This document shows, piece by piece, positions 1 to 8,962 of a stretch of 32,716 bases of DNA. The notes below the pieces were generated by a model that was given only the letters and a program-made list of their open reading frames with translations, was not told where the DNA came from and searched no databases. How positions within the stretch are numbered: the first letter of the stretch is position 1; each line of letters opens with the position of its first letter. The DNA is from an uncultured Alphaproteobacteria bacterium (GTDB taxonomy: Bacteria; Pseudomonadota; Alphaproteobacteria; Caulobacterales; Caulobacteraceae). The position numbers and the translations under genes are program-made. The stretch is taken from NCBI GenBank assembly GCA_903933475.1, contig CAIZKE010000099.1:1-32716 (forward strand). Direction: 5' to 3'.

Positions 1-333
1 ATCACCGGGGCCTGGGTGGCGCTGAAGCAGGCGACCGACCTTCTGGTGCGCGAGGGCATGATCCCCCGCTCCCCCCTGATCGACCAGGTGGCGGCGGTGT
101 CCTGTGGGGTCTGCAAGGGGGTTCCGGTCCTCGACCTGGAGTACGAGGAGGATTCCAATGCCGAGGCGGACGCCAACTTCGTCCTCACCGGCAATGGCGA
201 CATTGTGGAGATCCAGGCGACCGGCGAAAAGCGGGGCTTCACCCGGGGCGAGTTCGAGGCCCTGTTCGGCCTGGCCGAGAAGGGGATCGGGGAATTATTC
301 GCCCTGCAGAGGGCGGCGATCCCTGCCGCCTGA
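1..333 (+). CDS. rph: Ribonuclease PH, C-terminal part (5' end outside window)
   Basis: Open reading frame runs from base 1; translation ITGAWVALKQATDLLVREG...VAAVSCGVCKGVPVLDLEYEEDSNAEADANFVLTGNGDIVEIQATGEK is characteristic of RNase PH; stop TGA 331-333. Confidence 0.95.
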   Translation: MTGAWVALKQATDLLVREGMIPRSPLIDQVAAVSCGVCKGVPVLDLEYEEDSNAEADANFVLTGNGDIVEIQATGEKRGFTRGEFEALFGLAEKGIGELFALQRAAIPAA

Positions 334-341
334 CATGGAAA

Positions 342-367
342 CGGGCGGCTCCTTGAGGAACCGCCCG
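342..367. terminator. Inverted repeat between convergent genes, possible terminator
   Basis: CGGGCGG cTCCTtgAGGAa CCGCCCG (7-bp outer stem plus 4-bp inner stem) just after the rph stop; no clear T-tract, so termination is only plausible. Confidence 0.4.
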
Positions 368-422
368 CTTCGGGCGCCGATCGACCGTCGGGAGAGACAG
401 CGGCGGCCGGCGCGGTCCGGAA

Positions 423-578
423 TCAGAACCCGGCGTTCAGCAGATGGCGGAAAGCGGTCGGCGACAGGCGGCCGAGTTCCTCGCCATACGGCGACATGAC
501 GCTGTCGAGAATGGCCTCAAGACGGCGCAGAAGGCCTTCGAAGACCGGGTAGTCGCGGATTTCCAGAACATGGGTCAT
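423..578 (-). CDS. Small conserved-looking hypothetical protein (~51 aa)
   Basis: MTHVLEIRDYPVFEGLLRRLEAILDSVMSPYGEELGRLSPTAFRHLLNAGF; internal ATG at 578 preceded by AAGGAG-like RBS (gcacaaggagccggccATG). Confidence 0.5.
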   Translation of the reverse strand: MTHVLEIRDYPVFEGLLRRLEAILDSVMSPYGEELGRLSPTAFRHLLNAGF

Positions 579-721
579 GGCCGGCTCCTTGTGCAATGCA
601 GCAATTGTTGCGGCGCACATAGACCCCAAACCACGGCGGCGCAAGGTCTGGAAGCCTCAAGACCCTCTCATGTTGCGATGCAGCGACACCTGGACTCAGG
701 CCGGCGCACCCTGGGGGTAGG

Positions 722-928
722 TCAGTCCGGGGCGTGGGTCAGAAGGTCGCCGGGCTGGCAGCCGAGTTCCCGGCACAGGGCCTCCAGGGTCGTGAACCTC
801 AGGGCCCGGGCGTCCCCGGACTTGAGGATGGCGAGGTCCGAGGCCGAGACGCCGGTCCGGTCGGCCAGTTCGACCAGGGACATCCGCCGTTCGTGGAGGA
901 GACGGTCCAGGTGCAGGCGGACAGGCAT
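722..928 (-). CDS. Cro/C1-type (XRE, YozG-like) helix-turn-helix regulator
   Basis: 68 aa; RLHLDRLLHERRMSLVELADRTGVSASDLAILKSGDARALRFTTLEALCRELGCQPGDLL is a typical HTH_XRE/HTH_26; start overlaps the stop of the upstream membrane gene. Confidence 0.88.
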   Translation of the reverse strand: MPVRLHLDRLLHERRMSLVELADRTGVSASDLAILKSGDARALRFTTLEALCRELGCQPGDLLTHAPD

Positions 929-1467
929 CAGATGGTCAGCTCCGCCTCGCGCCTCAGACGGGCGCCTTCCCGGAAGACCTCCGCCAGGACGACGACCACC
1001 AGGATCGAGAACCAGGCGGTGAGGGACAGGTTGGGACGTTCCGGCGCCGCCTGGGGCGGTAACAGGGCGCCCAGGGTCCAGACGGTGTAGCGGACGCCCT
1101 CCATCCAGACGAGTCCGCCGGCCACGACTCTCAGACGGGTGACATTCTCCGGATGGAAGGGATCGCCAGCCTTGAGGGTGGCGAAGATCTCCCTGAGGCG
1201 GCTGACAATGACCAGGATGCCGCCGACGAAGAGGACGGCGGTGAGCATCCTGACCAGGACTACAGCCCAGCCCTGAAGTCGATCCAGGCCCTCGAAGCGG
1301 ACCTTGTGGGCGAAGGGCATCTCGGGATTGAAGGCGGCCAGGACGCCGTAGAACAGGCTGGCGGCCAGTATGGCCAACAGCAGCAGCAGCAGGATCCAGA
1401 CGACGTCGAGGACCGACTTCAGGAAGCTGGAAAGGGAGCCCGGGCCCAGGGCTCGCATGGTCGGCAT
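928..1467 (-). CDS. DUF2975-type integral membrane protein
   Basis: 179 aa with four hydrophobic segments and [27 protein letters not shown]; pairing with a downstream YozG-like HTH is typical of DUF2975. Confidence 0.75.
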   Translation of the reverse strand: MPTMRALGPGSLSSFLKSVLDVVWILLLLLLAILAASLFYGVLAAFNPEMPFAHKVRFEGLDRLQGWAVVLVRMLTAVLFVGGILVIVSRLREIFATLKAGDPFHPENVTRLRVVAGGLVWMEGVRYTVWTLGALLPPQAAPERPNLSLTAWFSILVVVVLAEVFREGARLRREAELTI

Positions 1468-1508
1468 GTCGTCGCCCCCCGGTTCCGCTGCGCCATCCCC
1501 ACCCTTAT

Positions 1509-1522
1509 GTCGCGAACGCGAC
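1509..1522. promoter_or_regulatory. Palindromic operator candidate upstream of the DUF2975/HTH operon
   Basis: GTCGCG-AA-CGCGAC, perfect 6-bp arms, 42 bp upstream of the ATG at 1467 in a divergent intergenic region. Confidence 0.4.
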
Positions 1523-1571
1523 GGTTTTCGCGTTAAAATGTCGTAATGGCCGTCCGGGCCGGGAGCTCTTC

Positions 1572-2171
1572 ATGGCGATCAGACTTGAGGCCGGGTCCCG
1601 GCTGGTGGTGGCGACCCACAATCCTGGCAAGGCCCGGGAGCTGGCCGAGATCCTGGAGGGCCGCTACTTCATCGTCACGGCCGGCCAGCTGGGTCTCCCC
1701 GAGCCCGAGGAGACCGAGGCCACCTTCACGGGCAACGCCCTCCTCAAGGCGAGGGCCGCGGCGGCGGCCAGCGGCCTGCCGGCCCTGGCGGATGATTCCG
1801 GCCTGTCCGTGACGGGGCTGGGCGGCGCCCCCGGCGTTCTGTCGGCTCGCTGGGCGGGGCCGGGCAAGGACTTCGCCCCGGCAATGGCGCGGATCGAACG
1901 GGAACTGGCCGAAGGAGGCGAGGCCGATCGCCGGGCCTTCTTCACCTGCGCCCTGGCCCTGGCCTGGCCCGACGACCTGGCGGTGGTAACCGAGGGCCGG
2001 ATCGACGGCGATCTGGTCTTCCCGCCCCGGGGTGAGCGCGGCTTCGGCTATGACCCGATCTTCCGGCCGGACGGCCATGACCTGACCTTCGGAGAGATGG
2101 ATCCCTTAGCCAAGGACGCCATGAGCCACCGGGCCCGGGCCTTTTCGCGCCTGAAGGCGGCCCTGGCTTGA
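1572..2171 (+). CDS. rdgB: RdgB/HAM1 family non-canonical purine NTP pyrophosphatase
   Basis: [18 protein letters not shown]...[24 protein letters not shown]...[10 protein letters not shown]...[12 protein letters not shown] motifs. Confidence 0.96.
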   Translation: MAIRLEAGSRLVVATHNPGKARELAEILEGRYFIVTAGQLGLPEPEETEATFTGNALLKARAAAAASGLPALADDSGLSVTGLGGAPGVLSARWAGPGKDFAPAMARIERELAEGGEADRRAFFTCALALAWPDDLAVVTEGRIDGDLVFPPRGERGFGYDPIFRPDGHDLTFGEMDPLAKDAMSHRARAFSRLKAALA

Positions 2172-3325
2172 ACCCTGGACCCGACGCGGCGGGCTTCGGC
2201 GTCTATATCCACTGGCCCTACTGCGCCCGGATCTGCCCCTACTGTGACTTCAACGTGCACCTTGACCGGCGACCCGGGGAGGCGGCCGAGCTGGCCCGGG
2301 CGATCGTCGAGGACCTGGCCCGGCGGGCCGCATCCACCGGACCCCGGCGGCTGACCTCGCTCTTCTTTGGCGGGGGCACGCCGTCACTCATGGCCCCCGA
2401 GGCAGTGGCGGCGGTGATCGCGGCGTGCCGGAGCCTCTGGGAGGCCGCCCCGGACCTCGAGGTCAGCCTGGAGGCCAATCCCACCGACGCCGAGGCGGGC
2501 CGGTTCGCCGCCCTGGCCGCTGCAGGGGTCAACCGGCTGTCCCTCGGCCTGCAGTCCCTGGACGACGAGGCCCTCGCCCTCCTCGGGCGCAACCATGATG
2601 CGGCGGCAGGCCGACGGGCGGCCGAGGTGGCGGTGGAGGTGTTTCCCCGGGTCTCCATCGACCTGATCTACGCCCGGCCGGGCCAGTCTCCTGAGGCCTG
2701 GGCGGCGGAGCTGGACGCCGCCCTCGCCCTGGGGGCCGGTCACATCTCGCCCTACCAGCTGACCATCGAGCCGGGGACGGCCTTCGAGCGGGCGGTGCGG
2801 CGCGGGCGCCTCTCGCCCCCCGCCGACCCGCAGGCGGCGGACCTGTGGGACGTGACCCAGACGAGGCTGGAGCGCGCCGGCTTCGAGGCCTACGAGGTCT
2901 CCAACCACGCCCGCACGCCGGCGGACCGGTCGCGCCACAACCTGACCTACTGGCGGGGCGGCGACTGGCTGGGGGTCGGCCCCGGCGCCCACGGCCGCCT
3001 GACCCTGGACGGGATGCGGAGGGGCCAGGTCTGCGCCGCCCGCCCCGCCGACTACATCGCCGCCGTCGCGCGCGGGGCTGGCGAGGGGGAGACCGAGGCG
3101 CTCGACCTGCGGGAGAGCGCGATCGAGCGGGCGCTCTCAGGGCTTCGGCTGGCGGAAGGCGTCCCCTTCCCCGAACTGTCGCCCCTGGGCCTGTCGCCAG
3201 ACCACCCCGAAGTCCGCGACCTGGCGGCACAGGGTCTGCTGGCCGCAGACCCGGACCGACTGAGGGTCACCGCCGACGGCCGTCGCCTGCTGGATGCCGT
3301 GCTGGAACGTCTGCTGGTCCGCTGA
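2168..3325 (+). CDS. hemW: Radical SAM heme chaperone HemW (oxygen-independent coproporphyrinogen III oxidase-like)
   Basis: [21 protein letters not shown] radical-SAM cysteine motif, [25 protein letters not shown] start overlapping the rdgB stop by 4 nt. Confidence 0.94.
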   Translation: MNPGPDAAGFGVYIHWPYCARICPYCDFNVHLDRRPGEAAELARAIVEDLARRAASTGPRRLTSLFFGGGTPSLMAPEAVAAVIAACRSLWEAAPDLEVSLEANPTDAEAGRFAALAAAGVNRLSLGLQSLDDEALALLGRNHDAAAGRRAAEVAVEVFPRVSIDLIYARPGQSPEAWAAELDAALALGAGHISPYQLTIEPGTAFERAVRRGRLSPPADPQAADLWDVTQTRLERAGFEAYEVSNHARTPADRSRHNLTYWRGGDWLGVGPGAHGRLTLDGMRRGQVCAARPADYIAAVARGAGEGETEALDLRESAIERALSGLRLAEGVPFPELSPLGLSPDHPEVRDLAAQGLLAADPDRLRVTADGRRLLDAVLERLLVR

Positions 3326-3371
3326 CGCCGCCTGCCTTGCAATGGCCGCACAAAGCCGCGAAGGCTTGGCC

Positions 3372-4241
3372 ATGAGCCGCAGACCCCCGCCACCGCCCCT
3401 GTCCGACGCCGACCTGGCGCCCGGCCTCTACCTGGTGGCCACCCCCATCGGAAACCTGCGCGACATCACCCTGCGGGCCCTGGACATCCTGTCGGCGGCG
3501 GACCTGGTCCTGGCCGAGGACACCCGGGTGACCGGTAAGCTCCTGGCCGCCTATGGCCTGTCCAAGACCCTCGCCCGCTACGACGAGCACGCCGGCGCGC
3601 GCACGGCGCCCCGGGCCCTGGCCCTGCTGGAGCAGGGCGGGCGCGTGGCCCTGGCCTCGGACGCGGGCACCCCCCTGGTCTCGGACCCCGGCTTTCCCCT
3701 GGTGCGGGAAGCCATAGCCCGGGGCCTGCCCGTCTTCGCCGCACCCGGGCCCTCGGCGGCCCTGGCAGCCCTGACCGTCTCGGGACTGCCCGCCGAACGC
3801 TTCCTCTTCGCCGGCTTCCTGTCGCCCAGGTCGGCCGCCCGCCGGGGGGAGCTGGCCGAACTGGCCGGAATCCGCGCCACCCTGATCCTGTTCGAAGGGG
3901 GCAGCCGTCTGAAGGCCAGCCTGGCGGACATGGCCCAGGTGCTGGGCCCCCGGCCAGCAGCCGTGGCCCGGGAGATGACCAAGCTTCACGAGACCCTGGT
4001 GCGCGGCCCCCTGGACGTCCTGGCCGCCGACCCGACCCTGGACCATCCCCGGGGCGAGGTGGTCATCGTGGTGGCGCCGGGCCGGGAAGAGGCCGCCACG
4101 GCGGACGACGCTGACGCCGCCCTGGCCGAGGCCCTGACCCGGCTGTCCCCCGGCGAGGCGGCCTCGGAGGTCGCCCGGGCCCTGGGCCTGCCCCGGCGCG
4201 AGCTCTACCGCCGGGCCCTGGACCTGAAGGGTGCCGGATGA
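3372..4241 (+). CDS. rsmI: 16S rRNA (cytidine(1402)-2'-O)-methyltransferase
   Basis: GLYLVATPIGNLRDITLRALDILSAADLVLAEDTRVTGKLL...ALASDAGTPLVSDPGFPLV; likely start ATG 3372 rather than the ORF-track start 3294. Confidence 0.95.
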   Translation: MSRRPPPPPLSDADLAPGLYLVATPIGNLRDITLRALDILSAADLVLAEDTRVTGKLLAAYGLSKTLARYDEHAGARTAPRALALLEQGGRVALASDAGTPLVSDPGFPLVREAIARGLPVFAAPGPSAALAALTVSGLPAERFLFAGFLSPRSAARRGELAELAGIRATLILFEGGSRLKASLADMAQVLGPRPAAVAREMTKLHETLVRGPLDVLAADPTLDHPRGEVVIVVAPGREEAATADDADAALAEALTRLSPGEAASEVARALGLPRRELYRRALDLKGAG

Positions 4242-4624
4242 GGGTGGCGGCGCGGCCCTGGCGGCGCCGGCTGGGCGCCCGGGCGCGGACCGACGGCCGC
4301 CGCGCCGAATGGATCGCCCTGGCCTGGCTCATGCTGAAGGGCTGGCGGATTCTGGGCTTTCGCCTGAAGACCCCCCAGGCCGAGATCGACATCCTGGCCC
4401 TGCGCGGACAGGTCCTGGCGGTGGTGGAGGTCAAGTCCCGGGCCAGCCTGGAGGCGGCGCTCGAGGCCGTCGGCCCCGACCAGAGGGCGCGCCTGAGGCG
4501 GGCGGGGCAGACCCTGGCGGCCCGACGACCGGACCTTGCCGGGCGTTCGGTGAGGCTCGACCTCGTCGCCCTCGCCCCGGGCCGCAGGCCCCGGCATCTG
4601 CCGGACGCCTGGGCGGGACTTTGA
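4238..4624 (+). CDS. yraN: YraN family protein (UPF0102, endonuclease-like)
   Basis: [48 protein letters not shown] overlap with rsmI, conserved rsmI-yraN order. Confidence 0.88.
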   Translation: MRVAARPWRRRLGARARTDGRRAEWIALAWLMLKGWRILGFRLKTPQAEIDILALRGQVLAVVEVKSRASLEAALEAVGPDQRARLRRAGQTLAARRPDLAGRSVRLDLVALAPGRRPRHLPDAWAGL

Positions 4625-4688
4625 TGGGCGGGGCTTTGACGGCGCGCCGGTGCCCCGTGCTAGAAGGCGCATCAAGAGGGAGCCCGCC

Positions 4689-5636
4689 ATGAAGCTGAAC
4701 GTCGCCGTCCAGATGGATCCGCTGGAGCACATCCGCATCCAGGGGGATTCCACCTTCGCCATGATGCTGGAGGCCCAGGCCCGGGGCCATGACCTCTTCG
4801 TCTACACCCCCGACCGGCTGGCCCTGGAAAACGGACGCCTGCAGGCCCGCGGTCGGTCCGTGCGGGTGAAGGACGTCCAGGACGAGCACGCCGCCTTCGG
4901 CCCCTGGGAACAGCGCGACCTGTCGGAGGCCGACGTGGTGCTGCTGCGCCAGGACCCGCCCTTCGACATGGCCTACATCACCACCACCCACTTCCTGGAC
5001 GCCATCCACCCCAAGACCCTGGTGGTGAACAATCCGACCGAGGTGCGCAACGCCCCGGAAAAGCTCTACGTCACCACCTTCGAAGGCGTGCAGCCGCCGA
5101 CCCTGATCACCTCGGACACGGAGGCCCTCTACGACTTCCGCGCCCGGCACGGGGACATCGTGCTCAAGCCCCTCTACGGCGGCGGCGGCTCGGGCGTGGC
5201 CCGCCTGCTGGCCGACGATCCCAACCTCGATGCCCTCCTGGACCTGCACCGGATGATCGGCCGCGAGCCGGTGATCGCCCAGAAGTTCATCCCGGCGGTG
5301 ACCAAGGGGGACAAGCGCATCCTGCTGGTGGACGGCGAGCCCGTCGGCGCCATCAATCGCGTGCCGGCACCCGGGCAGATCCGCTCGAACCTGGCCGTGG
5401 GCGGCCGGGCCGACGCCGTGGAGCTGACCGCCCGGGACCTGGAGCTCTGCGCCATCATCGGCCCGCAACTGCGGGCCCGGGGCCTGCTCTTCGTGGGCGT
5501 CGACGTGATCGGCGACTACCTGACCGAGATCAACGTCACCTCCCCCACCGGGGCCCGCGCCCTGAAGCACCTGTCGGGCATCGACGCCATCACCGCCCTC
5601 TGGGACGTGATCGAGACGAAGCGCGCCGGGGGCTGA
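4689..5636 (+). CDS. gshB: Glutathione synthetase
   Basis: [46 protein letters not shown]...[14 protein letters not shown]...EINVTSPTG typical GshB. Confidence 0.96.
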   Translation: MKLNVAVQMDPLEHIRIQGDSTFAMMLEAQARGHDLFVYTPDRLALENGRLQARGRSVRVKDVQDEHAAFGPWEQRDLSEADVVLLRQDPPFDMAYITTTHFLDAIHPKTLVVNNPTEVRNAPEKLYVTTFEGVQPPTLITSDTEALYDFRARHGDIVLKPLYGGGGSGVARLLADDPNLDALLDLHRMIGREPVIAQKFIPAVTKGDKRILLVDGEPVGAINRVPAPGQIRSNLAVGGRADAVELTARDLELCAIIGPQLRARGLLFVGVDVIGDYLTEINVTSPTGARALKHLSGIDAITALWDVIETKRAGG

Positions 5637-5650
5637 GGAAGCGACCTTCA

Positions 5651-5665
5651 GTTCCGTTTTTGTTC
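5651..5665 (+). promoter_or_regulatory. Candidate LexA (SOS) box upstream of comM
   Basis: GTTCCGTTTTTGTTC = GTTC-N7-GTTC, the alphaproteobacterial LexA direct-repeat operator; 64 bp upstream of the comM start. Confidence 0.75.
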
Positions 5666-5729
5666 TTGCCCGGCAGCGGGCGGCGTGATTGTCTGAGAGC
5701 GGGGAACGGGGCGGAGTGAAGGAGCGCGC

Positions 5730-7256
5730 ATGGCCGCCCGCGTCACCACCCTGGCCTTCCAGGGCGTCGAGGCCCGACCCGTGGAGGTCGAGGTCCAGCT
5801 GACCGCAGGGGAACAGAAGTTCGTCCTGGTGGGCCTGGGCGACAAGGCCGTGGCCGAGAGCCGCGAGCGCGTCCGCGCCGCCTTCGCCGGCCTGGGCCTG
5901 GCCATGCCGGGCCGCCGGATCATCTGCAACCTGGCCCCCGCCGACCTGCCCAAGGAGGGCAGCCACTATGACCTGCCCATTGCCCTGGCGGTAATGGCGG
6001 CCATGGGGGTGATCCCGCCCGATGCCCTCGAGGGCTGGGCGGCCATGGGCGAATTGTCCCTCGACGGGCGCATCACCGCCTCGGCCGGCGCCCTTCCTGC
6101 GGCGGTGGCGGCGGGCGCCCTGGGCCTAGGCCTGATCTGCCCCGAGGCCAGTGGGCCCGAGGCGGCCTGGGCAGGATCAACCCCGGTGCTGGCGCCGCCC
6201 AGCCTGGTGGCCCTGGTCAACCACTTCCGCGGGACCCAGGCCCTGTCGCCGCCGGAGCCGGGGGCGATCACCGAGGGCGCACCGGCCCCGGACCTGCGCG
6301 AGGTGCGCGGCCAGGAGACCGCCCGCCGGGCACTGGAGATCGCCGCCGCGGGGGGCCACAACCTCCTGCTCACCGGGCCGCCCGGGGCGGGCAAGTCAAT
6401 GATGGCCGCCCGCCTGCCGGGGCTCTTGCCGCCGCTTTCGGCCGCTGAGCTGCTGGAAACCTCCATGGTCCATTCCGTGGCCGGCCTCATCGCCCGGGGC
6501 GAGCTGACCCGGGCCCGGCCCTTCCGCGCCCCGCACCACTCGGCGACCATGGCGGCCCTGACCGGCGGGGGTGCCCGTATCCGGCCCGGCGAAGCCTCCC
6601 TGGCCCACAATGGGGTCCTGTTCCTGGACGAGCTGCCCGAGTTCAGCGCCCAGGCCCTGGATTCCCTGCGCCAGCCCCTGGAGACCGGCGAGATCACCGT
6701 CGCCCGGGCGGCGGGACACGTGCGCTATCCGGCGCGGTTCCAGCTGGTGGCGGCCCAGAACCCCTGCAAGTGCGGCAAGGGGGGCGAGGGCCGGGGCGCC
6801 TGCGGCCGGGCGCCGCGCTGCCAGGTCGACTACCGGGGTCGGGTCTCAGGACCCTTCCTGGACCGGATCGACCTGCAGGTGGATGTTCCCGCCGTGCGCG
6901 CCGCCGACCTTGCCCTGCCCACCGCCGCCGAAGGTTCCGCCGAGGTGGCCGCACGGGTGGCCGCGGCCCGGGAGATCCAGGTCCGCCGGGCCGCCGACGC
7001 CGGCCGCCCCGAGACGGAGGCCGCCAACGCCCGGGCCTCCGGGGACTGGCTGCAGGCCATCGCCGACCCTGAGCCCGACGCCCGCGCCCTCCTGACCCGC
7101 GCCGCCGACGCTGCCGGTCTCACCGCCCGGGGCTGGAGCCGGGTCCTGCGCCTGGCCCGGACGCTCGCCGACCTGGAGGCCGACGCCGCACCCGCCGTCG
7201 CCCGCCGGCATGTGGCCGAAGCCCTGGCCTACCGGGGGGTTGGCGCAGGGGCCTGA
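5730..7256 (+). CDS. comM: YifB/ComM family Mg-chelatase-like AAA+ ATPase
   Basis: [93 protein letters not shown] motifs. Confidence 0.96.
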   Translation: MAARVTTLAFQGVEARPVEVEVQLTAGEQKFVLVGLGDKAVAESRERVRAAFAGLGLAMPGRRIICNLAPADLPKEGSHYDLPIALAVMAAMGVIPPDALEGWAAMGELSLDGRITASAGALPAAVAAGALGLGLICPEASGPEAAWAGSTPVLAPPSLVALVNHFRGTQALSPPEPGAITEGAPAPDLREVRGQETARRALEIAAAGGHNLLLTGPPGAGKSMMAARLPGLLPPLSAAELLETSMVHSVAGLIARGELTRARPFRAPHHSATMAALTGGGARIRPGEASLAHNGVLFLDELPEFSAQALDSLRQPLETGEITVARAAGHVRYPARFQLVAAQNPCKCGKGGEGRGACGRAPRCQVDYRGRVSGPFLDRIDLQVDVPAVRAADLALPTAAEGSAEVAARVAAAREIQVRRAADAGRPETEAANARASGDWLQAIADPEPDARALLTRAADAAGLTARGWSRVLRLARTLADLEADAAPAVARRHVAEALAYRGVGAGA

Positions 7257-7326
7257 GCCCCCTGTTGACCTCATCTTAATCGCCGGACTTGACCCTCCAT
7301 CCCGCAAGGCGAGAAAGGATGAGGCC

Positions 7327-8865
7327 ATGACCCGACCCGTCGTCCCATCCTTTGGCGCTTCGCCTGCCGTTGCGGACAGCCTGCAGGCTGCCTCCGCGCC
7401 GGCGACCCCGGTCAGCATCGAGGAACTGGCCAGCCTGAGCCACGAGTTCCGGACCCCGCTCAACGGCGTCCTGGGCCTGGCCCGCCTGCTGGAGTCCACA
7501 CCCCTGACGGGCGAGCAACGCAGCTATGTGGACGCCCTTCGGGAGTCGGGCGAGCACCTGCTGGGCCTGGTCAACCAGCTGCTGGACTTCGCCCGGCTCG
7601 GCGCCTCCACCGTCGAGATCCAGACGGGCGATGTCAGCCTCGAGAACCTGCTGCGCGGAGTCTGTGAACTGACCGCGCCCCGGGCCACGGAAAAAGGCCT
7701 GGAGATCGGATGGTGGATCGCCCCGGGGCTCGGACGCATCCGCGGCGATGAGGGCCGGCTGAGGCAGATCCTGCTGAACTATGTCGCCAACGCCATCAAG
7801 TTCACGGGCGAAGGCGGCGTCCTGGTCTCGGCGGTCGCGGCGGGCCCGGGCCGCATCCGGCTGAGCGTCGGCGATACCGGACCCGGCGTGGCCGAAGCCG
7901 AGCGGGAGCGCATCTTCGAGCCCTTCGTCCAGACCGACCCCAGGGTCGACGGCGTCAACCTTGGGGGCGCGGGTCTCGGCCTGGCCATCGTCCGTTCCCT
8001 GGCGACCGCCATGGAGGGCCGGGCCGGGGTCGATCCCGCCCCCGGGGGCGGGGCGGAATTCTGGCTTGAGCTGCCGGCTGCCCGGGCGGGGGGAAGTCCC
8101 GGCCGAACCCTGTCCCAACGCCGTATCGCCGTGGTGAGCGCCAATCCCGTCGTCGCCGAGGCCGCCATCCGGCAGATCGCCTCCCGCGGGGGCGAGGGCG
8201 TCGCCGCTGCCAGCCTTGCGAACCTGCCCGCGCACGCTGAGTTCGTGCTTGTGGATCATGCCCTGCGACCGGCCGGGCCGCCCGACGACCGGCCAGCCAT
8301 CATCCTGCTCTCGCCCGAGGATCGCGGCCTGATCGACGATTACCGGGCCCGCGGTTTTGCCGGCTACCTGATCAAGCCCCTGCGGCCAGCCTCCCTGGCG
8401 CAGCGGGTTGCCGCGGCGGCTCGGGGCCGGAGCCGGACCGGGCGCCTCGACGACCGGATCGCCCCGGCCGCAGCGCCTGGCCTGCGGGTCCTGCTCGTGG
8501 AAGACCACGCCATCAACGCCCTGCTGGCCACTGCCATGCTGAACCGGGAGGGCTGCGTCGTGGACCCCGCCGCGGGCGGCCCCGAAGCCCTTGCTGCGGT
8601 CGCGGTGGGCACCTACGACCTGATCCTGATGGACATGCGCATGCCCGGGATGACTGGCCCAGAGACAGCCCAGCAAATGCGCAGCCAGGGCGTGAAGACC
8701 CCGATCGTCGCCCTGACCGCCAACACCTTCGAAGATGACCGCCAGGTTTGCCTCGCGTCCGGCATGGACGATTTCCTGGTCAAGCCCCTCACCGCCGATG
8801 CCCTCAGACGGATCCTGTCCCAGGTGGCCCGGGGCTGGAACGAGCCCGCCGGGCGGCGGCGCTAG
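7327..8865 (+). CDS. Hybrid sensor histidine kinase with a degenerate and a canonical receiver domain
   Basis: LSHEFRTPLNGVLGLARLLE (H box), LLNYVANAIKFTGEGG (N box), GDTGPGV, GLGLAIVRSL; second receiver VLLVEDHAINALLA...YDLILMDMRMPGMTG...VALTANTF...DDFLVKPL. Likely start 7327 (MTRPVVPS). Confidence 0.9.
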   Translation: MTRPVVPSFGASPAVADSLQAASAPATPVSIEELASLSHEFRTPLNGVLGLARLLESTPLTGEQRSYVDALRESGEHLLGLVNQLLDFARLGASTVEIQTGDVSLENLLRGVCELTAPRATEKGLEIGWWIAPGLGRIRGDEGRLRQILLNYVANAIKFTGEGGVLVSAVAAGPGRIRLSVGDTGPGVAEAERERIFEPFVQTDPRVDGVNLGGAGLGLAIVRSLATAMEGRAGVDPAPGGGAEFWLELPAARAGGSPGRTLSQRRIAVVSANPVVAEAAIRQIASRGGEGVAAASLANLPAHAEFVLVDHALRPAGPPDDRPAIILLSPEDRGLIDDYRARGFAGYLIKPLRPASLAQRVAAAARGRSRTGRLDDRIAPAAAPGLRVLLVEDHAINALLATAMLNREGCVVDPAAGGPEALAAVAVGTYDLILMDMRMPGMTGPETAQQMRSQGVKTPIVALTANTFEDDRQVCLASGMDDFLVKPLTADALRRILSQVARGWNEPAGRRR

Positions 8866-8962
8866 ATCCTGTTCCGATGAGTAGGAGCCGGCTGCTGGAC
8901 GGCGGAGGCGGCGCACGCCAATCTTCCCGCGCCCGCGGTCTGGCGGCGCGACGGATGCGGCG

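Noticed and set aside
4431-5966. 511-aa minus-strand ORF opposite yraN/gshB/comM
   Set aside because: Antisense to three recognised genes; no domain.
7276-8916. 546-aa minus-strand ORF opposite the histidine kinase
   Set aside because: Antisense shadow of a well-supported kinase reading frame.
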